Below the pieces are notes generated by a model. It had not been told where the DNA came from, made no database searches, and worked only from the letters and a program-made list of their open reading frames with translations. The position numbers and the translations under genes were made by a program. DNA of 11,697 nucleotides, from assembly GCA_025354075.1 (NCBI GenBank), contig JANXNO010000396.1:1-11697 (forward strand), given 5' to 3'. Source of the stretch: Burkholderiales bacterium. GTDB taxonomy: Bacteria; Pseudomonadota; Gammaproteobacteria; Burkholderiales; Casimicrobiaceae. This document shows positions 7,345 to 11,697 of the stretch, one piece after another. The first letter of the stretch is position 1. Each line of letters opens with the position of its first letter.

Positions 7345-7821
7345 TCAAACCTGAGTCGATTCGATACGCAGTATTTTCTCAAGGCGAACACCGTCGGCAA
7401 TGCCACTGTACATCGCCTTCTTGATCAAGCGTTCATGGTAACCATGCTCGCTGTAAAAGTTTCGCGCAGCGACATTTTCTTGGCGTGCCTCGACCTGTAT
7501 TCGTCGTGTGCCTGCCGCGCGCGCAACCGCTTCCAGCCATAACAGCACGGCACTGCCAACGCCGGTTCGCTGGCTCGCGCTGCGCACGGCAAACAGCAGC
7601 AAGTGCGCGTCCACATCGGCATACGACATGATGCCAAACGCCGTTAATGCGCCCTGTTTTCCGACCACGACGACGTTGGTGTCCGGGTTGGCGATGGCGG
7701 CAGCGATTCGATCTGGCCGCCAGCGCCACGGCAGCCCGTGCTCGATGTAGTCGCGCGACATCGCGGCGATGTCCGCAGCGTCGGCGCGTGTTGCAAGACG
7801 AATGGCAACGTCAGCAATCAT
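7345..7821 (-). CDS. GNAT-family N-acetyltransferase with structured leader
   Basis: The 158-residue protein begins with the GNAT-typical IRLATRADAADIAAM. The acetyl-CoA loop is Q84-R-T-G87-V-G89 (in RSASQRTGVGSAVLLWLE). It is followed by IQVEARQENVAARNFYSEHGYHE (108-130), the N-x-x-A-x-x-F-Y pattern of motif B. The substrate is unknown; RimI-like, antibiotic and small-molecule acetyltransferases all share these features. ATG 7821 is well supported by family alignment and by GAAGG (7837-7833) eleven bases upstream. That ribosome binding site is buried in a predicted stem with a sequence at 7904-7911, described separately. The diguanylate cyclase gene starts 21 nt after the stop. Confidence 0.9.
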   Translation of the reverse strand: MIADVAIRLATRADAADIAAMSRDYIEHGLPWRWRPDRIAAAIANPDTNVVVVGKQGALTAFGIMSYADVDAHLLLFAVRSASQRTGVGSAVLLWLEAVARAAGTRRIQVEARQENVAARNFYSEHGYHERLIKKAMYSGIADGVRLEKILRIESTQV

Positions 7822-7829
7822 GTATTAGG

Positions 7830-7911
7830 CGACCTTCAAAACTCTACGGCGGATTTTGGCAGAAGTCCAAACGCAGCCGCTCTGATGTGCGTGTCGTTTT
7901 CGTGAAGGTCG
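7830..7911 (-). promoter_or_regulatory. Candidate leader hairpin sequestering the GNAT ribosome binding site
   Basis: In the minus-strand transcript, CGACCTTC (7911-7904), a three-base ACG bulge and AAAAC (7900-7896) can pair with GTTTT (7842-7838) and GAAGGTCG (7837-7830). This gives 13 Watson-Crick pairs with one bulge. The 3' arm contains GAAGG, the Shine-Dalgarno sequence of the acetyltransferase starting at 7821. A 5' arm complementary to the ribosome binding site is the layout of translational attenuators. The function is inferred. Confidence 0.5.
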
Positions 7912-7921
7912 ATTCACCCAT
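7844..7921 (-). CDS. Candidate 25-codon leader peptide ending in Pro-Pro-stop
   Basis: A short frame runs from ATG 7921 to TAG 7846-7844, encoding 25 residues that begin MGESTFTK and end CQNPP. AGGG lies seven bases upstream of the ATG, an acceptable Shine-Dalgarno sequence. Codons 4-8 contain the 5' arm of the hairpin that buries the downstream ribosome binding site. The stop lies 22 bases before the GNAT start. Pro-Pro before a stop codon is known to slow termination. A ribosome paused there would reach into the downstream GAAGG, whereas one moving through would open the stem. Short ORFs of this size also occur by chance, so coding is unproven. Confidence 0.35.
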   Translation of the reverse strand: MGESTFTKTTRTSERLRLDFCQNPP

Positions 7922-7981
7922 ATGACCGCCCTAAAAAATGGTCAGAGTGCAGGCATTTTTGGTAGTAACTTATCGACAAAT

Positions 7982-8045
7982 CGCTTATTTATTATGGGCT
8001 AAGCGCACGAATAGAACAAAGTCGACATACGGCCATTTATTGGCC
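7982..8045. repeat. AT-rich intergenic stretch with small inverted repeats
   Basis: CGCTTA (7982-7987) with TAAGCG (8000-8005), and GGCCA (8031-8035) with TGGCC (8041-8045), form two short hairpins. They lie between the stop of the cupin gene (8083) and the leader of the acetyltransferase (7921). They could mark the 3' end of the sigma/cupin transcript, but no T tract follows on the minus strand. The AT-rich sequence is also where the promoter for the acetyltransferase transcript should lie; I could not pick a convincing -35/-10 pair. Confidence 0.3.
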
Positions 8046-8082
8046 TAAGCCATAAGAAATTGCTGTTCTCAGTACAAAGCTG

Positions 8083-8598
8083 TTAACGCAATATCGCACG
8101 CAGCGTCGCTTTTACCGCCGTGTCACGCCAGCTGGGTTCCTTGCCACGGATGAACAAAACCGCGCCATTCTCTGAGCGGATCGGCGCGTGAATCATGCCA
8201 CGGGGGGCGAGGTGATAGGTGCCGGGGCCGACCAGCTCTTCGCCGATGGTGACCATGCCTTCGAGCACGACGCATTCTTCATCAATGTGATGTTTGTGCG
8301 GCACCAGGAACGCGCCCGGCTCAAGCTTCAACAGGTAGCTCATGCTCCTGCCATCGGCCTCACGGCGCAGCACCTTCATCTTGATGCGTGGACTGAATTT
8401 TTCCCATTCGCCGCCTTCGGGACGTATGGTGTGGGTGACCGCGCCGCGCTCAAGGTCGCGCACACGTGTCATCAGCCGCGACTTCATGAAGCGCTGGGTC
8501 ATCGGGTCGAGCGGTGCTTCGCGCACGGCCTCGGCCATGTGGCCTTCAATAAATGGGGGAAATTGCTGTTCGTCGTCCATCGGTAAATTGTTCTTCAT
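8083..8598 (-). CDS. ChrR-like cupin protein, putative regulator of the ECF sigma factor
   Basis: The 171-residue protein has a C-terminal single-domain cupin (about 68-152) very like the C-terminal domain of the anti-sigma factor ChrR. It contains LKLEPGAFLVPHKHHIDEE (90-108), VVLEGMVTIGEE (110-121), GPGTYHLAPRGMIHAPIRSE (124-143) and AVLFI. Likely metal ligands are H101, H103, E107 and H137. ChrR itself has an N-terminal zinc-binding anti-sigma domain with His and Cys ligands. Here the first 65 residues hold no cysteine pair, and the protein has just one Cys (C109). It may regulate the sigma factor by a different contact or have lost that role. Its ATG overlaps the sigma stop (ATGA, 8595-8598), so translation is tightly coupled. 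Confidence 0.85.
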   Translation of the reverse strand: MKNNLPMDDEQQFPPFIEGHMAEAVREAPLDPMTQRFMKSRLMTRVRDLERGAVTHTIRPEGGEWEKFSPRIKMKVLRREADGRSMSYLLKLEPGAFLVPHKHHIDEECVVLEGMVTIGEELVGPGTYHLAPRGMIHAPIRSENGAVLFIRGKEPSWRDTAVKATLRAILR

Positions 8599-9269
8599 GC
8601 TTGCGCCTCCGTAGCCTGGAGCTGGACACGCAATTGGGCAAACGCCCGGTGCATCAGCGTTTTCACGGAGCCCAGCGGCATTTCCCAGTGGTCGGCAATT
8701 TCCTGGTGGGTCAAGCCTTTAAAAAAGGCGAGACTTACACACTGACGCTCTTTCGGTGGCAGCAACAACAAGGCCGCATGCACGGCGCTCCCAGTCTCAA
8801 ACTGCGCAATTAATTGCTCGGGTTCAGCCATCAAGCTCGCCTCGTGCGAGCGGAATTCATCAGGGTCTTCCACGCAGTCGGCGATATCCACACGCCGCAG
8901 CGCATCGAGTGCGCGCGAGCGACAAATGGTTAACAACCAAGTGATCACTTTACCGCGCGCGGCATCAAATCGGGGGGCCTCACGCCACGCTTGAAACAGC
9001 GTGTCTTCAGTTACTTCTTCGGCTAAACCTTCGTCGCGCACGATGCGCAGCGAAAATGAGTGCAAGCGCTTGGCCGTCATATCGAAGAGTTCAGACAGCG
9101 CGGACTCTTCTTTTTTGACCATGCGTGCAACCAGCGACGACAGAATCCGGTCGCGTTCGAACAGCGCGGCGGACGCCGCCGTGCTTGCAGCGCCGGCGGT
9201 GGCCGGGGTTTCAGCCGCTCGTGCTGGAGCCTTCAATTCGCGCGGTGCAAAAAATCCTGAATCAGTCAT
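8595..9269 (-). CDS. ECF-type RNA polymerase sigma factor
   Basis: The 224-residue protein has region 2 at about 56-126 (LFDMTAKRLHSFSLRIVRDE, AEEVTEDTLFQAWREAPRFD, ITWLLTICRSRALDALRR) and region 4 at about 160-212 (LLLLPPKERQCVSLAFFKGL, THQEIADHWEMPLGSVKTLM). This is the two-domain ECF layout. Residues 12-38 are Ala/Pro/Thr-rich and probably disordered. ATG 9269 is chosen; in-frame ATGs at 9323 and 9359 would place the start inside or upstream of the candidate ECF promoter and add non-conserved residues. No strong Shine-Dalgarno sequence is seen. The pairing with a ChrR-like cupin gene resembles the sigma-E/ChrR singlet-oxygen response of Rhodobacter, so an oxidative or photo-oxidative stimulus is a reasonable inference. 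It lies about 107 nt downstream of the DNA ligase stop. Confidence 0.93.
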   Translation of the reverse strand: MTDSGFFAPRELKAPARAAETPATAGAASTAASAALFERDRILSSLVARMVKKEESALSELFDMTAKRLHSFSLRIVRDEGLAEEVTEDTLFQAWREAPRFDAARGKVITWLLTICRSRALDALRRVDIADCVEDPDEFRSHEASLMAEPEQLIAQFETGSAVHAALLLLPPKERQCVSLAFFKGLTHQEIADHWEMPLGSVKTLMHRAFAQLRVQLQATEAQA

Positions 9270-9305
9270 GACGGTATGGTAAACCGAGAAGCGGCTGGCT
9301 GAAGA

Positions 9306-9332
9306 TAACGAGAGGGTGTGCATGGCGAGTTC
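9306..9332 (-). promoter_or_regulatory. Candidate ECF-type autoregulatory promoter
   Basis: On the minus strand GAACT (9332-9328) and CGTTA (9310-9306) are separated by 17 bases. This fits the general ECF pattern of an AAC-containing -35 element and a CGT-type -10 element. It would start transcription near 9300, about 30 nt before ATG 9269, and would allow the sigma factor to drive its own operon. ACGTAC is repeated just upstream (9336-9341 and 9350-9355). No sigma-70 match was seen in the gap. Confidence 0.4.
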
Positions 9333-9376
9333 GATACGTACTGACACTGACGTACGCATTGTCGAGCCAAGCGGTT

Positions 9377-11080
9377 TTACAGATGGAGTAATTGTTCAAG
9401 TGAAGTTAGCGAATCGGCCTCCGACGCGGGCTTGTCGCGCCGCCAACGGAGGATACGTGGGAAGCGGACCGCGATGCCGCTTTTGTGCCGCGTGCTCACG
9501 TTGATGCCCTCAAAACCCAGTTCAAACACTAATTCTGGCGTGACCGAGCGCACCGGGCCGAAGCGCTCAAGGGTGTTCTTGCGAATCCATGTGTCCACGT
9601 CGCGCAACTCGGCGTCCATCAAGCCTGAATACGCTTTGGCAAAGGGCACCAGCGTGCGCACACCCGCCCCGGACGGCGCCGACCAGACGGCAAACGTGAA
9701 ATCCGTGTACAAACCAGCGCGCCGCCCGTGCCCCGCCTGCGCATAAATCATCACGCAATCGACGGTCAATGGCGCAACCTTCCACTTCCACCAATCGCCG
9801 CTGATTCGGCCGACGCCGTACCGGCTATCGAGCCGCTTCAACATTAAACCCTCGGCGCGCTGCTCGCGCGCTTGAAGACGCATTTCGGCAAGTTTTGTCC
9901 AGGCTGACGCCGCCAGGGTTGGGGACAGCTGAATGCCCATGGGCGCCGCTTCAGTATGGCCCGTTTGCTCTGGGCGCAGCGAAGGGGCTGACGCCACGTT
10001 GGCCGCGTCAAGCCCTTCGCAACGCTCACGGAGAGCCGATGTGCGCAATAACGTTTCCAGTTGCTGTCTGCGCTGACGCAATGGCTGGCCACGAATGTCT
10101 ATGCCCAGGTTCTCAAGCAGATCGTAGGCGAGCAACTGAACCGGAAACTCTGCTTGCATCTTCGCGGATGGCTTCTTACGACCGAGCCGTTTTTGCAGCG
10201 ACGCGAACGGTTCCGGCGTCGCGGCATCGGGCTTCCACACAATCAGCTCGCCATCAAGCACGGTGCCATCGGGCAACTGCAACGCGTTGGCCAGCGCATC
10301 GGGAAATGCCTCGTCAACGAGTTCTTCGCCGCGCGACCAGATTGCGGCCTTACCCTGTCGTTTGACCACTTGCGCGCGAATGCCGTCCCATTTCCATTCA
10401 GCCTGCCAGAGAGCGGCGTCGCTCAATTCATTCGCGGGATCGCTCACCGCGTACGCGAGCAGGAACGGATAAGGCCGCAGGTCGCCACCCGATGGCGTCT
10501 GCGCGATTTGATCGAAGAATTGCGCGGTTGGCTGCCAGTTACCCATGAGCCGTTGCGTCACGACGTTGGCATCTAGGTTGCGCGCCTGCGCCAGTGCCCT
10601 GAGTGTGAGTGCTTTAGATACCCCGACGCGCAGCGCACCGGTCATTAACTTCGTGATCAAAAATCGCTCAGGACGCGGCACACTTGCCCAATATTCGGGC
10701 AGTAGTTCAAGCTGACTTTCGGGCGATTCAAGTGCCAGCGGCGCGAGTCGCTGCGTGACCCAGACCGGGAGGGTGGTGTCATCGAATTCAGTGTCACCAG
10801 CGCGATCAATCACCAACAGCGATATCGTCTCCGCCAAATCGCCCACCACCTCGTACGACGATTCAAACAGCCACGGCTGTAATCCGCTGGCAGCAATCGC
10901 GGCCTCGCGTAACGTGCCCGATTTGACGGTGCGCTTGAGTTTGTTGCCGATCAGAAAATACGTCGCCCACGCGGCAGATTCGGCATCCGCATGCTCAAAA
11001 TAACGCTTTAACGCGGCGAGCTTGTCGTTGGTTTTGGTCGAGGTGTCGAGCGCCTCGTACAGCGCGGCGAAGGCACGCAC
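9377..11080 (-). CDS. ATP-dependent DNA ligase, LigC-type (cisplatin-damage-response family)
   Basis: The enzyme seals nicks through a ligase-AMP intermediate. The 567-residue protein has an N-terminal DNA-binding domain (about 1-200, opening MRAFAALYEALD as in the family). The nucleotidyltransferase domain has AMP-acceptor lysine K230 in motif I (EWKWDGIR, 228-235), VLDGELIVW (274-282), LLAYDLL (316-322), motif IV EGLMLK (410-415) and motif V WWKWKV (430-435). An OB-fold region follows (HGRRAGLYTDFTFAVW, ERFGPVRSV, HKSGIAVRFPRI). GTG 11080 is used because it gives the family N terminus. Residues about 354-382 are an apparent insertion encoded by a palindromic DNA segment. In many bacteria this ligase sits with an Lhr-type helicase, an exonuclease and a PdeM-type phosphoesterase; none is adjacent here. 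The stop of the GspN-like gene is six bases upstream. Confidence 0.95.
   Translation of the reverse strand: MRAFAALYEALDTSTKTNDKLAALKRYFEHADAESAAWATYFLIGNKLKRTVKSGTLREAAIAASGLQPWLFESSYEVVGDLAETISLLVIDRAGDTEFDDTTLPVWVTQRLAPLALESPESQLELLPEYWASVPRPERFLITKLMTGALRVGVSKALTLRALAQARNLDANVVTQRLMGNWQPTAQFFDQIAQTPSGGDLRPYPFLLAYAVSDPANELSDAALWQAEWKWDGIRAQVVKRQGKAAIWSRGEELVDEAFPDALANALQLPDGTVLDGELIVWKPDAATPEPFASLQKRLGRKKPSAKMQAEFPVQLLAYDLLENLGIDIRGQPLRQRRQQLETLLRTSALRERCEGLDAANVASAPSLRPEQTGHTEAAPMGIQLSPTLAASAWTKLAEMRLQAREQRAEGLMLKRLDSRYGVGRISGDWWKWKVAPLTVDCVMIYAQAGHGRRAGLYTDFTFAVWSAPSGAGVRTLVPFAKAYSGLMDAELRDVDTWIRKNTLERFGPVRSVTPELVFELGFEGINVSTRHKSGIAVRFPRILRWRRDKPASEADSLTSLEQLLHL
9972..10027. repeat. Palindromic element inserted in frame in the ligase gene
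   Basis: Two 23-base arms, 9972-9994 and 10005-10027, are inverted copies matching at about 18 of 23 positions. Their core of 15 bases (9980-9994 and 10005-10019) matches at 13, around a ten-base loop. The segment encodes the extra residues near 352-370 of the ligase, between conserved motifs where LigC-type proteins normally have only a short linker. Reading through it stays open and in frame. Confidence 0.6.
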
Positions 11081-11086
11081 AGTAGG

Positions 11087-11697
11087 CTAAAAATTGACGC
11101 GTTGCGCCGGGCCGTTCGCGGGCGAGAGTTCCAGCGAACCGCTTGCTTTGCTCATGGTGAGCGAGAGTTTGCCGTCTAGACGTGCGTTGCCACCACGATT
11201 GCTCACCGTGCAGTTTGAACTCGTTGTGTCGGTTGAAGGCGCGCATTCGACGGTTAACTCGCCGAGCGATGTTTCAGTATTGCCGAAGCGGTAGCTGGCG
11301 TCGATTGCACGCAGATTGCCCTTGATGAATAAGGTGTCGCGTGATGCCGTGATTTCAGAGAAATTGATAACTACGGTGGGTGAAGTTGCCGTCGCAGTTC
11401 CGGCTACCGTGACCTGAATTGGCAGTGATGCAGCGATGCGTTCCGCAATGATTTTTTTTGCGAAGATGTCGACGGTCACTGACGCGCTTAGTGATTCGCT
11501 CAATTCACACCGCAAGCCCACCGGCGCAAGCGATGTACGGCATTGCCAGGCAAGCGACAACGACGGTGGCACGCCCGTGACGCTGAATAAAGCGTTGCCC
11601 CGCCAGATTGTTCCCGTGGCTTGATGCAGTTGAGCGACGCGCGAAACATCCGCCGGAAGCACGCCCGCGATCAGCGAAGCAGGCGCTCGCCAAATTG
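11087..11697 (-). CDS. GspN-like type II secretion protein N (5' end cut by window)
   Basis: The frame is open from the right window edge to TAG at 11087-11089, giving at least 202 residues without the N terminus. The visible start reads IWRAPASLIAGVLPADVSRV, then ATGTIWRGNALF. This is the pattern that follows the membrane anchor in GspN (a typical [AT]-x-G-T-[ILV]-W-x-G motif). The rest is beta-rich with many Ser/Thr and several Cys (WQCRTSL, LRCEL, VECAPS, SNCTV), which fits a periplasmic, disulphide-bearing domain. GspN is an accessory inner-membrane component of some type II secretion systems. Identification rests on the short motif and composition, so a different periplasmic protein is possible. 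The ligase gene starts six bases after its stop. Confidence 0.6.
   Translation of the reverse strand, partial: IWRAPASLIAGVLPADVSRVAQLHQATGTIWRGNALFSVTGVPPSLSLAWQCRTSLAPVGLRCELSESLSASVTVDIFAKKIIAERIAASLPIQVTVAGTATATSPTVVINFSEITASRDTLFIKGNLRAIDASYRFGNTETSLGELTVECAPSTDTTSSNCTVSNRGGNARLDGKLSLTMSKASGSLELSPANGPAQRVNF

Noticed and set aside
8188..8586. Plus-strand open frame of 132 codons opposite the cupin gene
   Set aside because: Its composition (many His, Ala, Phe) mirrors the antisense of the cupin gene, and the minus-strand product has a clear cupin motif and an ATGA overlap.
9336..9355. Repeated ACGTAC with ACTGAC copies between, as a possible operator
   Set aside because: The two copies are direct rather than inverted and the inner sequence is not palindromic. 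It is mentioned with the promoter but is too weak to call separately.
10061..10576. Plus-strand open frame of 171 codons opposite the ligase
   Set aside because: Shadow of the ligase gene: no family resemblance, low-quality composition, and the ligase motifs on the minus strand are complete.
1..11697. CRISPR array, transposon or phage integration
   Set aside because: No regularly spaced direct repeats, transposase, integrase or attachment-site duplication was seen. The genes have uniform composition and mostly one orientation.

Overview
The window most likely comes from a betaproteobacterium, probably of the order Burkholderiales. The evidence is a stand-alone Bug-type solute-binding protein, an adjacent and overlapping accA-tilS pair, a LigC-type (cisplatin-response) ATP-dependent DNA ligase, and moderately high GC with G/C-rich third codon positions. 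This is judged by protein resemblance only; no rRNA or tRNA is present. Almost every gene is on the minus strand. The single supported plus-strand gene is a small zinc-ribbon protein at 522-770, which is followed by a clear intrinsic terminator.

Layout from left to right. (1) 1-361: 3' truncated end of a small single-pass membrane protein of unknown function. (2) 522-770 (+): zinc-ribbon protein with its terminator. (3) 4645 down to 858: a minus-strand run of a four-helix membrane protein, accA (fatty-acid synthesis), tilS (tRNA-Ile lysidine synthase, overlapping accA by 23 nt), and after an 87-nt gap a Bug-family periplasmic binding protein. (4) 4646-5153: about 500 nt with no convincing gene. 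(5) 6303 down to 5154: an XRE-cupin regulator and a GNAT acetyltransferase separated by one base, with a promoter so close to the ATG that the mRNA may be leaderless. (6) 7821 down to 6355: a second GNAT acetyltransferase and a diguanylate cyclase 21 nt apart, preceded by an unusual leader region. (7) 11697 down to 8083: a 5'-truncated GspN-like gene, a LigC-type DNA ligase, an ECF sigma factor and a ChrR-like cupin protein. The last two overlap by ATGA and form a likely sigma/regulator pair.

The most interesting signals are not in the large genes. First, the leader of the 7345-7821 acetyltransferase contains a 13-bp bulged stem that buries its Shine-Dalgarno sequence. It also contains a candidate 25-codon ORF that covers the opposing arm and ends in Pro-Pro-stop, just upstream of the sequestered site. 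This is the geometry of a translational attenuator. Second, the ligase gene carries an in-frame palindromic segment of about 56 nt in the linker between conserved ligase motifs, resembling an inserted palindromic repeat. Third, the ECF sigma factor is paired with a cupin protein that resembles ChrR but lacks the Cys/His zinc-binding anti-sigma domain. No CRISPR array, transposase, integrase, tRNA or rRNA was seen.
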